64,000 nucleotides of DNA. Source: Pseudohongiella sp. O18. Lineage in GTDB: Bacteria > Pseudomonadota > Gammaproteobacteria > Pseudomonadales > Pseudohongiellaceae. The stretch lies in contig NZ_JAJSAR010000002.1 in the NCBI RefSeq assembly GCF_021729085.1, positions 1,245,445 to 1,309,444 on the forward strand, in the 5' to 3' direction. Below the pieces are notes generated by a model. That model was not told where the DNA came from and made no database searches. It saw only the letters and a list, made by a program, of their open reading frames with translations. Below, piece by piece: positions 52,673 through 63,200 of the stretch. The first letter of the stretch is position 1; each line of letters opens with the position of its first letter. Made by a program: the position numbers and the translations under genes.

Positions 52673-54823
52673 CTACTCGCTACGGATCACTCGAGCGGCC
52701 TCTGAAGCGCGCAGGACCAACTCCTGAACGGTATCAGCACCATCCAGAACAGACCACCCCACTGTGTAGTCGATGGTGTGCTCCTGCACGCTGACTCTAT
52801 GATGCATGGCGACACGGGCCAACAGTCGATGATGATCGGGCGGTGAAACATCAACCATCAATACTACAAAATCATCATCTCCGTAGCGGGCCATCAGGTC
52901 TGACTTGCGGAATGTGTCCTTGAGCACGCGACAGAACTCCAACAAAGCTCTGTCACCTGCCACTGGACCATGATCCTCATTGAATTTCTTGAAGTTCACA
53001 AGATCAAATAAAAACAAAGTAGCGTGAGTACCGGCATCCTGAGCCAGCGCCAGCACATCGCGCGCACGCGCATTAAAGCCGCGTCTATTTAACAGGCCTG
53101 TCAAAGTGTCACGGTGCGCCACATAGTCTGAGGTCAGCTCATTCTCAAGCATCTGTGCCAGTCGTTCCAGCTTCCACTTGCCACCCTCATTGAGTGTTCT
53201 CGGTTTACGATCGATCAGACACAGTGTACCCAGCCTGGCGCCACTGCCCGCATGAATTGGGCTGCCCGCGTAGAAGCGTATGTAAGGCTCGCCGGTAACC
53301 AGTGCGGTCCCCTGGAATCGCTCGTCGGTCGTGGCATCGGCAACCACCATCACATCGTCCCCACAGATAGCATGAGAGCAGAAGGAAACGCTGCGAGGAG
53401 TTTCGCGCGCTTCCAGACCGTGTGACGATTTGAACCACTGGCGTTCACTGTCTACCAGGCTGAACAGGGCAATCGGCACATCAAACAGCCGTGCAGCCAA
53501 TGCCGTCACCCTGTCGATTCGTTCATCTTCTTCGCTGTCCAGTATTTTGAGTGACCTCAAAACCTGCAAACGATAGGCTTCATCCTCATTACGCCCCGCA
53601 CGCAGCCAATCCAATACCGCATCACCGGGCATCGGGCGCGCGACATGAAAGCCCTGCGCCAGGTCGCACCCCATATTGCGCAGATACTCAAGTGTTTCAG
53701 CTGTTTCAATACCTTCTGCGGACGCATAGAGCCCCAGGCCGTGACCCAGTTCTATGATTGCCTTGATGACGGTACGCGACTCTTTGGAGCTGGCAGCCGT
53801 CATCACAAAAGACTTGTCGATCTTGATCTCAGAAAACGGCAGGCGAGCCAGCTGGACCATGGAGGAGTAGCCCGTACCAAAGTCATCGATCGAAAGGTGG
53901 AAACCCTTCATCCGCAAACGGGTAAGGATATCCAGAGAACTGATTGGGTCGTCCATGGCGCAGGTTTCGGTCAGTTCCAGAATTATTCGCTCGGGTGCAA
54001 TACCCAGACTCTGGCAATAATCGTCCATTTGTTCAAACAACTTCAGATTACCCAGGGAACTGGCAGAAATATTGAGAGACAGCGTAACGTTCTTCAGGCG
54101 TCGGCGCAGGTAATCATTGTCAGCCGTTTTTTCAAGCGTGCCAGGCAGTGCAGCCAGCCAGCTGAGCGCCTGCTGCATGACGGTCTCAGTCAGCTCATCA
54201 ATAAGATCATATTGCTCAGCCAGCGGTATAAATTCATCTGGACCTACTGTTCCACGATCTGGATGCTGCCAGCGTGCCAGTGCTTCAAATCCCGCCAGTG
54301 TGCTGTTGCGGCAATTAACCTTGGGCTGATAAACCACGTAGATCTGGCCCTGGGAAATTGCATTGCGCAGGTCGTCGACGCTGATCTTATTTTCCTGAGC
54401 CCCCTGATTGCTCCCGGGTTCAGTATTCTCGTGCCAGTCTTGGCGTTTTGGAGCCTTCAGGAAGGATGTCAGACTGGCGGCCGAGAACGGTTTCGGAAGC
54501 ACACCCGCAATCCGCAGACCGTGCTCAGAGGCAGACCTTGCTGCGGCCTCGAGCACTCGCCCACCAACACCACTGGTGATCACAATATCCGCTTCACATC
54601 CCATGCGCGAGAGCTCAACCATGACCTGAACGCCGTCCATATCCGGCATCACAAGATCCAGAGCAATATAATCAGGCGCCCACCGCTGCACTATCTCGAA
54701 AAACTCACTGGGACTGTCCGTGCTTCGAGTTTCGACACCGACTGAGCTGGCGATGGATACAATAGTTTTCGCTGTCAGCGGATCGTCATCGAGAATCAAT
54801 AGTCGGATACTTCGTGTCACCAC
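52673..54823 (-). CDS. REC-EAL-GAF-GGDEF protein, probable c-di-GMP phosphodiesterase with inactive cyclase domain
   Basis: Receiver (1-125; LLILDDDPLT, IALDLVMPDMDG) followed by an EAL domain (about 150-400), a GAF domain (about 425-560) and a GGDEF domain (565-716). The EAL site is complete: FEALARW, LNIS, ILELTE, IDDFGTGYSS, EIKIDKSF, AEGIET and QGFHVARP. The GGDEF motif reads YGDDDF in place of GGDEF/GGEEF, so cyclase activity is unlikely; it may bind GTP and regulate. The domain order, with EAL ahead of GAF-GGDEF, is less common than GGDEF-EAL. Start is GTG 54823, overlapping the upstream kinase stop; GTG 54820 is possible. Confidence 0.88.
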   Translation of the reverse strand: MVTRSIRLLILDDDPLTAKTIVSIASSVGVETRSTDSPSEFFEIVQRWAPDYIALDLVMPDMDGVQVMVELSRMGCEADIVITSGVGGRVLEAAARSASEHGLRIAGVLPKPFSAASLTSFLKAPKRQDWHENTEPGSNQGAQENKISVDDLRNAISQGQIYVVYQPKVNCRNSTLAGFEALARWQHPDRGTVGPDEFIPLAEQYDLIDELTETVMQQALSWLAALPGTLEKTADNDYLRRRLKNVTLSLNISASSLGNLKLFEQMDDYCQSLGIAPERIILELTETCAMDDPISSLDILTRLRMKGFHLSIDDFGTGYSSMVQLARLPFSEIKIDKSFVMTAASSKESRTVIKAIIELGHGLGLYASAEGIETAETLEYLRNMGCDLAQGFHVARPMPGDAVLDWLRAGRNEDEAYRLQVLRSLKILDSEEDERIDRVTALAARLFDVPIALFSLVDSERQWFKSSHGLEARETPRSVSFCSHAICGDDVMVVADATTDERFQGTALVTGEPYIRFYAGSPIHAGSGARLGTLCLIDRKPRTLNEGGKWKLERLAQMLENELTSDYVAHRDTLTGLLNRRGFNARARDVLALAQDAGTHATLFLFDLVNFKKFNEDHGPVAGDRALLEFCRVLKDTFRKSDLMARYGDDDFVVLMVDVSPPDHHRLLARVAMHHRVSVQEHTIDYTVGWSVLDGADTVQELVLRASEAARVIRSE

Positions 54824-57150
54824 TTCGACCCCTCTGCGTTCACTAAGCCATCCAGTTTTTGCGCCAGATCAGCGCGTCGCCAGGGCTTGCTCAATAATAA
54901 TGTTCCGGCAGGCAATTGCCCTGGGGCACCGGACTCCTGATCGAACGCATCTTCTGTGTAGCCAGAGGTAAACAGCACAGGCAGGTCGGGTCGAATTCTG
55001 ATAGCCTCTCGTGCCAGCTCGGGGCCGTTCATCCCATCAGACATCCTGACATCAGTGAACAACAGATCCACCGGCGTACCTGCTGCCAAACGCTGCCTCA
55101 ACACGTCCAGCGCCTGTTCACCATGATTGGCCGACAAAACCTGATAACCAAGTTCGCGAAACTGACGCTCGGCGTACTGCAGGACCAGCTCGTCATCCTC
55201 AACAACCAGCACGACCGGTTTACGTTCCGCTACTTTAGGTGAGTTACCACTTTGTAGCCTTTTCTGCTGTTGGTCAAGACCAATTGCATCAATATCTGCT
55301 ACCGGTAACAGCAAGTGAATCACGGTACCCACCCCGGGGCTGGACTGAATGTCCAGATATCCCCCGGATTGCTTTACAAATCCGTAGACCATACTCAGCC
55401 CCAAACCTGAACCCTCGCCATTTCGCTTGGTTGTAAAAAATGGATCGAGCGCATGGCGCCTTACATCCTCTGTCATACCCTGACCATCATCCTCAACCGC
55501 TATTGCCACCCAATTCTCTGCATCAAGTTCTTTTTTTACCAAAGTCATTGATTCCGCACTGGCAGAGCTGGCAACGATCCTGATACACCCATTGTCAGCT
55601 ATCGCGTCGCGGGCATTCAGACATAAGTTGAGCAGAGCATGTTCAAGCTGGCCGGGATCTATCATTACCGCTGGTATTTTATCCTTAATGACCAGCTCTA
55701 ACTTGACGCGAGCGGGGATCACTCGCCGGACCAGTGGTTGAATACTGTTGATCAGATCCACCACATCCGTGGCCTGAGGCTCCAGGGATTGACGGCGCGC
55801 GAATGCCAGCAATCGCTGCACCAGAGCTTCAGCTTTCTCACTGGCCTGACGAATCATGTCACTCATATCGGCCAGTTCCGGATTATCTTTGAGCGCTTCA
55901 GTAAGCAGCTCGTTATTACCCTGAATCACAGTCAGCAGATTGTTGAAATCATGCGCCATACCGCCGGTCAGTTCACCCACTGTCTGCAGGCGCTGCGCGT
56001 GACCCAACTGTTCGGCCATTTCATTGCGCTCTGTCACATCGCTCATACCGCCAACAAGGCGCAATGCCTGACCACTCTGATCCCGCACAACGCGCATGTG
56101 CTCCTCAATCTCCGCAATGCTGCCGTCCTGACGTACGAACCGGTAGTTCATCATCAATTCTTCCGTATCACCGCGAACGGCACCCCACAGCGTGTCGAGT
56201 ACTCTGTCACGGTCTTCAGGATGCACGTGCGAGGTCCACACAGTGGGATCGCTCATCATGTCTTCACGTTCATAACCGAACAGCGTATTGACACCCTGAT
56301 TCCACCAGATGACGTTATTGACAATATCCCAGTCGGAGATGGCATCAACAGTTGTACTGGCAACATGTTCGAAACGTTCGGCAAGCCGGTAGAGATCATC
56401 TATATCAATGGCCGAACCACACCACTTGATGATCAGTCCGTCCGCATCTTTCACTGGCGTACCCTGCACCAATAACCAGCGCCACTTACCGTCGTGTCGC
56501 TGGACGCGAACCTCCAGTTCATATTCCTTGCCCTCTGCAATGACTTCCGGCCACTTGGCCATGACAAGGGGTTTATCGTCGGGATGAACGCTGCCAAGCC
56601 AGCCAGCGTGGTTGATCAGATCTTCTCGCTGGCGACCGGTGTAGCGTGCAAAGGCCCGATTCACAAAATCGATGCCACCTTCTGCGGTAGCAGTCCATAT
56701 GGTCTGCGGAATGGCATCGGCAAACAGTTGAAACTGTGAGCTGTACTGAAATGGTGAGAGTGGGTTGTCCGGAGATGGCGTCAACTTTTTCAGGTTGCGA
56801 TATTCCCTGCGCCACTGATGTTTTTCCATACGACTGCGCCGCAGACGAATTATGACGTATGATGTCAGCGCTGTCAGGGCTACTAGCTCGGTGATGGACA
56901 TCAGACGATTGGTCAGCCAGTAGCGCATCGGCAGGCCTTCTGGCGACAACCAGATACCCAGCGCAGTCAGTGCGATCGACAGACCGGCCAGCGTCCACAT
57001 GAATCTGAGGCTACCAGTAAAAGCAGCCAGTAGCACGCCAATCAGATACAGATCACCGTGCGCAAATCCCAACGGTGTCTGGGAGTCCAGCCCAAATACC
57101 GCAATCAGACTTAGCACGCTGGCAATCTGCAACGGCCGTATTTTGATCAA
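54817..57150 (-). CDS. PAS-PAS hybrid sensor histidine kinase with receiver
   Basis: Membrane-attached kinase with three hydrophobic segments in the first 110 residues (VLSLIAVFGLDSQTPLGFAH, LYLIGVLLAAFTGSLRFM, LVALTALTSYVIIRL). Two PAS domains follow (about 140-265, IDFVNRAFARYTGRQREDL; about 270-395, VNTLFGYEREDMMSDPTV). The kinase core has the H-box GELTGGMAHDFNNLLTVIQG, an N-box LLNLCLNARDAI, and G-boxes DDGQGM and GEGSGLGLSM. A receiver ends the protein (LLFTDVRMSDGMNG). The start is TTG 57150 with AGGTG nearby; no ATG lies within the first 50 codons. Overlap with the REC-EAL gene suggests it acts as its cognate kinase. Confidence 0.85.
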   Translation of the reverse strand: MIKIRPLQIASVLSLIAVFGLDSQTPLGFAHGDLYLIGVLLAAFTGSLRFMWTLAGLSIALTALGIWLSPEGLPMRYWLTNRLMSITELVALTALTSYVIIRLRRSRMEKHQWRREYRNLKKLTPSPDNPLSPFQYSSQFQLFADAIPQTIWTATAEGGIDFVNRAFARYTGRQREDLINHAGWLGSVHPDDKPLVMAKWPEVIAEGKEYELEVRVQRHDGKWRWLLVQGTPVKDADGLIIKWCGSAIDIDDLYRLAERFEHVASTTVDAISDWDIVNNVIWWNQGVNTLFGYEREDMMSDPTVWTSHVHPEDRDRVLDTLWGAVRGDTEELMMNYRFVRQDGSIAEIEEHMRVVRDQSGQALRLVGGMSDVTERNEMAEQLGHAQRLQTVGELTGGMAHDFNNLLTVIQGNNELLTEALKDNPELADMSDMIRQASEKAEALVQRLLAFARRQSLEPQATDVVDLINSIQPLVRRVIPARVKLELVIKDKIPAVMIDPGQLEHALLNLCLNARDAIADNGCIRIVASSASAESMTLVKKELDAENWVAIAVEDDGQGMTEDVRRHALDPFFTTKRNGEGSGLGLSMVYGFVKQSGGYLDIQSSPGVGTVIHLLLPVADIDAIGLDQQQKRLQSGNSPKVAERKPVVLVVEDDELVLQYAERQFRELGYQVLSANHGEQALDVLRQRLAAGTPVDLLFTDVRMSDGMNGPELAREAIRIRPDLPVLFTSGYTEDAFDQESGAPGQLPAGTLLLSKPWRRADLAQKLDGLVNAEGSKW

Positions 57151-57252
57151 TTTCTAACACCTGCCTTCCCGGCACGTGCTTCTGCTGCACGTAATCGGAT
57201 ACCAGACTATCTGTCCAGCATCCTAACACGTGTCGTGCAAGTGACTATAGCC

Positions 57253-59142
57253 CTAGAGTGGCAGCGCCAGATAGCGGTTGAAGCCTGATCCGCCCTGCGA
57301 TCCAGCGTCATAGACAAAGCCGTAGACAGCCTGCTGACTGCCTTGACGATGCACCGAACCACGCAGCCAGCCAGCGTCGACTCCCTCAACTATAGGCTCT
57401 GGCGCACTCCACTCCCCAGGCTGTGATGATCGCGTGTGGTAGATGTCCCGGCTTGTCTCATCGATAAAAATCAGATGCAGGGTGCCTTCATGTTGTATCA
57501 CATCAGCACCGACCTGGTCGGAATCAACTGCGCCGCTGACAACAGCCCGCTCAGTCACGCGAACGGCAGGGCCCAGATCTTGTAATGCTGACAGTCGTCG
57601 TTCGTACAACAGCCCAGAACTCTCGCGATAAACGATAACAACGTCACCATCAGGCATCGCGACCAGCGGCAGGATGGCACCAACGTCCCGCTCACGCGTG
57701 CCGATCTGATCTGAAAGCCGCTGCGGCACCGATAGTTGCCCCTGGTTATCCAGTACGCGGACAAAAGCCCGCCCATCGGCAGACGTGTATCCCAGGACCA
57801 CTGAATCGCTGGCAGTAGTCAGCAAGACCGCACCCGAGAACACAGGCATACCGACAGCGTCGGGATTGACGGGGTTTGCTGGCTGCCATTCTCCTGTCGA
57901 CGAGCGCACCTGCCAGTAGAGCCCAGTGGCGCTTCCGTACACCGCTACCAGGCTGCCGTCACTGCGGGCGACAACATCTGCGACCTGCGTCGGTGGCTCA
58001 GACGGCTGAGCAATGGTTTCGGTGGTCACTACCCAGGTGTCAGGCTTAGCCAGGCCATCGCTCATCTCAAAGGCATGATGAACAACTTCATCACTGGTCT
58101 GATGAATAATGTGGATGGTGTTGCCGACCTGCACGGAACCAACACCCTCCAGATCGCCCAACGACGGCCGTGAGTCGCCGTCCACTTCGAACCAGCTGCG
58201 ACCGTCATCGACCGACTTGACCATCATGAAGCGATTGTCTGTTTCGGATGGTTCCATAATGAAATATAGGTGTCCCGTTGCAGACTGGTATGGTCCAAGA
58301 CGTGCCGGTGTCTCTACAAAGGTACCGCCTAAATGACCGGCCCTGGAGCGAAGTATGACCGGCGCGGGCTGCCTGCCTCCCAGCACCTGCCCCATGCCGT
58401 CCACAAGTCTGAACTCAAAACGCTCTTCATCCTCTGCAAAGCTGGGTCCGTCGGAAAAGCGACGAATGACCAGTGGCCACTCCCATTCCAGCGCGTCACC
58501 TGTTGTACGCCAGACCGGCGTCACGGCAGTTGCACTCAATGCAATTGCTTCATCCCATTCAAGCTCAGGGTCGCCCAACAAGCGCTCAGTCTCCTCACCA
58601 GCCTGATAGGCAGTCGCTGACAGGGTAGAGACCATGGGTGTGGCAAACGCCGGGTAGGGAAACTCAGCCATGCCAACTGGCAACCACTGACCATTGCCTC
58701 TTCGATACTGGAGTCTCAACTCGTGACCATGATCCGGAGCCGTTTTTGCGACTGTTTGTACTCGCAGACGAAAAGGATAATCGTAAAAAAGCTCAGCCGG
58801 TTGATTCTCTGCCGCAGCCCAGCCTGTAGCGCTGTTGAGAGGTGTATCAAAATCAATTCGATAACGGGAGGCCAGAACACGCAGCTCAGCAGATGGCTCG
58901 CCTACTGTCGATTGGGAAGATGAGTACTGACAACTGTTTATGCCAATCGCGCACACCAGAGCAAGAACCATATGAGCCAGCTGTCGGGGCAGTTTTCTGA
59001 CTTCTCCGTGAGCTCGACGAACTGGCTTAAATGTCGCAGCTGTCCTTTTAATCATAATCACCACAAATGCTCCTGCCCCAAAAATATAGCTGGCAATGCT
59101 AGCAAAGACCACATGACGAATTCGTGACGGAGGCAGACTCAT
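57253..59142 (-). CDS. Large envelope protein with propeller-like repeats, function unknown
   Basis: I do not recognise the family. Two hydrophobic stretches are near the start: HVVFASIASYIFGAGAFVVI, and LAHMVLALVCAIGINSCQYS, which could be a lipoprotein signal with an imperfect lipobox (INSC). The body holds sialidase/BNR-like Asp-box elements such as SVDDGRSWFEV and repeats like GSLVAVYGSATGLYWQV and DGDVVIVYRESSGLLYERRL, spaced about 50-60 residues, which suggest a beta-propeller. ATG 59142 is used; a GTG at residue 27 with GGAG five bases upstream would remove the first hydrophobic stretch and is a real alternative. It diverges from the diguanylate cyclase gene. Confidence 0.7.
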   Translation of the reverse strand: MSLPPSRIRHVVFASIASYIFGAGAFVVIMIKRTAATFKPVRRAHGEVRKLPRQLAHMVLALVCAIGINSCQYSSSQSTVGEPSAELRVLASRYRIDFDTPLNSATGWAAAENQPAELFYDYPFRLRVQTVAKTAPDHGHELRLQYRRGNGQWLPVGMAEFPYPAFATPMVSTLSATAYQAGEETERLLGDPELEWDEAIALSATAVTPVWRTTGDALEWEWPLVIRRFSDGPSFAEDEERFEFRLVDGMGQVLGGRQPAPVILRSRAGHLGGTFVETPARLGPYQSATGHLYFIMEPSETDNRFMMVKSVDDGRSWFEVDGDSRPSLGDLEGVGSVQVGNTIHIIHQTSDEVVHHAFEMSDGLAKPDTWVVTTETIAQPSEPPTQVADVVARSDGSLVAVYGSATGLYWQVRSSTGEWQPANPVNPDAVGMPVFSGAVLLTTASDSVVLGYTSADGRAFVRVLDNQGQLSVPQRLSDQIGTRERDVGAILPLVAMPDGDVVIVYRESSGLLYERRLSALQDLGPAVRVTERAVVSGAVDSDQVGADVIQHEGTLHLIFIDETSRDIYHTRSSQPGEWSAPEPIVEGVDAGWLRGSVHRQGSQQAVYGFVYDAGSQGGSGFNRYLALPL

Positions 59143-59192
59143 CAACTCAATGTGTTACATTACAGACTTATTCGACATGCAGTAGATTTATT

Positions 59193-60218
59193 ATGTTGAA
59201 ACAGACAGGACGTTTCACTGGCGCCAGCCGTCATCAGGCTCGCCTGATCTATGTTGTGCTGATATTGATGACGCTCTACTTCAGCGTGATCGGGACGCTC
59301 AACGTAGTGGTCTTCCAGGACTATCTTGTCGCCGCTCTGGATTACACTGGCGCAGTCGCAGTGACAGCTGTGCTTGTGTATTTTCACCGCAGTACACAAC
59401 TCGCAGTCGCTTCCTGGCTGGTTGTCGGGGTATTGATTACCGTGATGCTCAGCTTCGTACATATGGCCGATGGGCGTGCCTATTCGCTGATGTGGGTAAC
59501 GCTGCTGCCGCCTGTCACCTTTTTTCTGCTTGGTCGTCATGCCGGTGCGTGGATATGCGGATTGATATTTACGTATGTCTGCACCTTTGTGTATCTGCGA
59601 TTGCCTTACTGGCCGCCTGCCGAAGTGACTATTGGCAGCCTCCTGAACATTATCGAAGTACTGACCGCGCACTGGTTTCTGTTTCGCCTCTATGAGAGGT
59701 CGCGCGCTGAAGCCTTCGCGGAGCTAGAACATCTATCTACAACCGACCCGCTGACCGGCCTTCTGAACCGCAGCCGGCTGGACACCGTGCTACAACAGGA
59801 AATCGATCGGCATCAGCGCAGTGGTCAGCCGCTGTCAGTGGTCCTTTGTGACCTTGATCATTTCAAGCGCATCAACGACAAGTACGGACACCTGACAGGT
59901 GATCAGGTGCTTGTCGAAACAGCCGCCTTGATCCGCGAGAGCATGCGAAAAACTGACCACAGTGGTCGTTGGGGTGGCGAAGAATTTCTCTTGATCTGCC
60001 CGGACACCAGCACTGACGCCACGCACACGATCATAGACAAGCTGCGCAGGGCTACGGCAGACGCTTCCCTGCCACACGCTTTGCAGATCAGTCTCAGCTT
60101 TGGGATCGCGACCTGGCGTGCATCCGAATCCAGCGACCAGTTGCTGAAGCGCGCAGACGACGCACTCTATGAAGCAAAGCGCAGCGGGCGCGACCGTATA
60201 GTTCTTGCCCCGCAATAA
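59193..60218 (+). CDS. Membrane diguanylate cyclase (GGEEF)
   Basis: Makes c-di-GMP from two GTP. Six hydrophobic segments in residues 15-165 form a membrane sensor domain of unidentified type (LIYVVLILMTLYFSVIGTL to SLLNIIEVLTAHWFLFRLY). The GGDEF domain (about 175-340) has DPLTGLLNRSRLD, the metal-binding LCDLDHFKRINDKYGH, the catalytic GGEEF and an I-site RKTD five residues before it, so product inhibition is expected. ATG 59193 (MLKQTGRFTG) is chosen over a GTG or ATG at 59124 that would add a Cys/Thr-rich, atypical stretch. It has 341 residues and a strong shared terminator. Confidence 0.92.
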   Translation: MLKQTGRFTGASRHQARLIYVVLILMTLYFSVIGTLNVVVFQDYLVAALDYTGAVAVTAVLVYFHRSTQLAVASWLVVGVLITVMLSFVHMADGRAYSLMWVTLLPPVTFFLLGRHAGAWICGLIFTYVCTFVYLRLPYWPPAEVTIGSLLNIIEVLTAHWFLFRLYERSRAEAFAELEHLSTTDPLTGLLNRSRLDTVLQQEIDRHQRSGQPLSVVLCDLDHFKRINDKYGHLTGDQVLVETAALIRESMRKTDHSGRWGGEEFLLICPDTSTDATHTIIDKLRRATADASLPHALQISLSFGIATWRASESSDQLLKRADDALYEAKRSGRDRIVLAPQ

Positions 60219-60249
60219 AAAAGGCCCGTCGCAACGGGCCTTTTTTTAA
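60215..60249. terminator. Bidirectional terminator between DGC and TonB receptor genes
   Basis: Stem GGCCCGT/ACGGGCC (60223-60229 with 60234-60240) flanked by A6 and T7, so both strands end in a U-run. It serves the plus-strand cyclase and the minus-strand receptor. Confidence 0.95.
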
Positions 60250-60281
60250 CTTCAGACACCTGGCTGTGTCACTTACACCGA

Positions 60282-63200
60282 TTAGAACTGCAGCAGTGCA
60301 CGTGCATACAGGCGACGACCGCGACCATCGAACACACCAGCATCATAATTGATGGCACCTGACTCTCGGTACGGCAGCGGTGCATTGAAGGCATCGAGCA
60401 TACCAACAGTGAAGATGGTGGTTCCCAGGTTCTGGTTGGCCCACTCGTGGGTGTAATTGTACTGAAGATCAACACTGCTGTAGCTGCCGATCGTACGGCT
60501 CATGACAGCACGAACCTGATCATTGGCAGTAGCAAAGGTGTTGTCGTAAGCCAGATCCTCATAAGATCCGATAAACCGGGTGATGATCGACACGCCATGA
60601 TTGGCGCTGTTGTTCATCCAGCTAAGAGCCACATTTCCTTTGTGGTCTGGCAGCGAACGAACCAGGTTGCCGTCGCCAGTTGTACCTGCAGCGTCAAATA
60701 CACCTGTCTCCAACAGACCCAGTTCCAGACCGGGCACATCTTTCAGTGTGTACTGATTGACAAAGGTGTAGTCCATACCCACGCGGAAACGACCCCAGTC
60801 ATTGGTCCAGGAGTAGCTGGCCTTGAAGTCAACACCGTCAGAGATGATGGTGCCGGCATTGATGGTCGACAGTTGCGTTGTTGTCAGCGCGCCTGTGGAC
60901 ACACCGAATGTACGCACGACGCCCTCAATCTGGTACGCGGCCGGGTTAACTACGCAGTCCAGACGCGAGCCGGCCTTGACGTCGGTAAAGCCCGTCTGAC
61001 CACCCGGATTGCCCTGGGTGTTCGGGTCTGTACCCCACTGGGCAGCCAGCGCCACAGGATCACAAGGTGTCAGCTGTTCCAGGTTAGCCCAGGGACCAGT
61101 GCGGCCGGAGGGGATGGTTCCGTTAAGTACATAGTTCTTCGGATCGGCTGCGGCCTGCTTGAACAACTCCAGCTCGTCAGCAATCGCCGAGATACCCGGT
61201 TGTGGCAGTACCTTGTCGGTCAACTCGAAACGCCAGAAGTCGGTGGTTACACTGAGTCCTTCCAGGGCACCGCCTGGCGTCCAGATAAAGCCGGCACTGA
61301 AGGTGTCCGCGTACTCATTACCAACATCCGGAGCAGGGCCACCCAGGGTGTAGGTAAAGTTGGGCAGCGCATGTTCATTGCTGACCGGCAACAGGCCCGC
61401 CCGCACCGCCTGGTTACGCAGCGGGTCACGGAAGGTATTGCTTGAAGACTCCAGACCCTCTTCCACGATTCCCACGTTAGGGGCACGGAAAGACTGGGAG
61501 AACGAGCCTCTCAGCAACAGGGAGTCCAGTGGTCGCCAGCTGGCTGCAATTTTTGGCGTGATTTCGCTGCCGATATTGCCGCCGTAGTCTTCATATCGAA
61601 GCGCGATCTGAGTTTCGACATTTTCGATCACAGGCAGCGACAGTTCGGCAAACACAGCAGAAACGTTTCTGTCGTTACTGTAGTTGAAGATACATTCCGA
61701 ACACTCAAAGTTGTTACTTACATAATGCGTGGTATTGGGCTGGCCGTTTCGGCCCCACTCAAGAATCGCGTTTGCCAAGCCTGGCTGGTTCATCAGCGGC
61801 GCATTCGACTTGTTGTTCTGCATACGGTACTGACCACCCACCGCGAACTGGGACATACCGCCGCTCATCTGCACCAGGTCACCGGTCAGCACGGCGTCAA
61901 TCACACCCAGTTTATTGCGTTTGTCGGCACGCTTGATGGTCGGGTTCATCCAATCCATCAACTCATCACTGTTGGCCAGTGCTGGGTTGGTCATGGACGT
62001 CAGGAAGGGGTTGTAGAACATACAACCATCTTTGCCCTGGTTATTACTGGTCAGAGCCAGCGAGAGACTTTCACGCGTGGTGAAGACGAAGCCCGGGAAA
62101 AATGTCTGCGTGTAGCCTTTATAATAGGCCTGGTTACTGACATTCCACATGGTCGGTATAGCGCCGCCGAAGGGGCCTGGCTCATCACGGAAGTTGAAAG
62201 TGGATATACCATTCGGCGTACAGTTGGGGCCGCCCAGGCCATTCACAGCCAACTCGGCACGATCACGCTGGAAAGTCTGATACTCCTGTTCGAAGCTGGT
62301 GCCGCTCCAGGAATAGCTGACGTCGTAGTTGAAGCGCCGGTCGTTCATGGCATAAAACTCGCCTTTCACACCAGCCTGCACACCCAGCGTATGGGTCTCA
62401 GTGATGTTGGAATTGCCGCCCATGCGTGGCGTGTTGCCGCGTTGCACGCTGGCGTAGAACGGCACATTCAGACCGCCATTGGCCAGGGCGTTGGGTGCAT
62501 TCGGGATGCTGGTCGGACGTGTCAGGCCAGCTTTCCCTGCATAGTAGCCAAGCTCTGCCGTCATACCGATGGCATATCCACCAAACGCCGGATTGCCGGC
62601 ATGAGAGCCCGGGGCCGCCAGAAAGACTGTCGGACCACGCGACCCATTAGCACCTGAGTCAGAACGCTCAATGGTGGTATCGGAATACTGGAAGAATGAA
62701 TAGAACTCTGCTTTGTCACTGAACACATGGTTAAAGGCACCGGCAATGCTGTCACGCTCGGAACCAACCTGCAGGAACTCCCAGTCGTCAGTAAACTCGC
62801 GGCAGGTGCCACTGTTTGAGCCGCGACGATCCGTTCGCGTACCGGTAAAGAAGGGAGTGCCATCAGCAGAAGTCAGGTCATCGCACAGGGGGTCGGTAAG
62901 CACAGTATTGGAGCTGCCGCCCTCGGCGATGTTGCGCTGGGTGATTGCCTGGTTCAGGTAAGCGGTATTGATGCGCGAACCAAATGCAGGGTTGGCCATG
63001 GTGGCACTGATGTTGCCAGCCATTGAACCGACCACACCTGTGTATTCGACGTGCTCATTGTAGAAACGTCCATATTTTACTGGCACTGGATCACGTCGGA
63101 AGACTTCGCCTGAAATCACAAAGTGGGTATCGCCGCTATCACTGGCCCAACCCCAGATCGCACTACCCGTGCGGTCCTGACGATTGGTGGCGCTGTCCAG

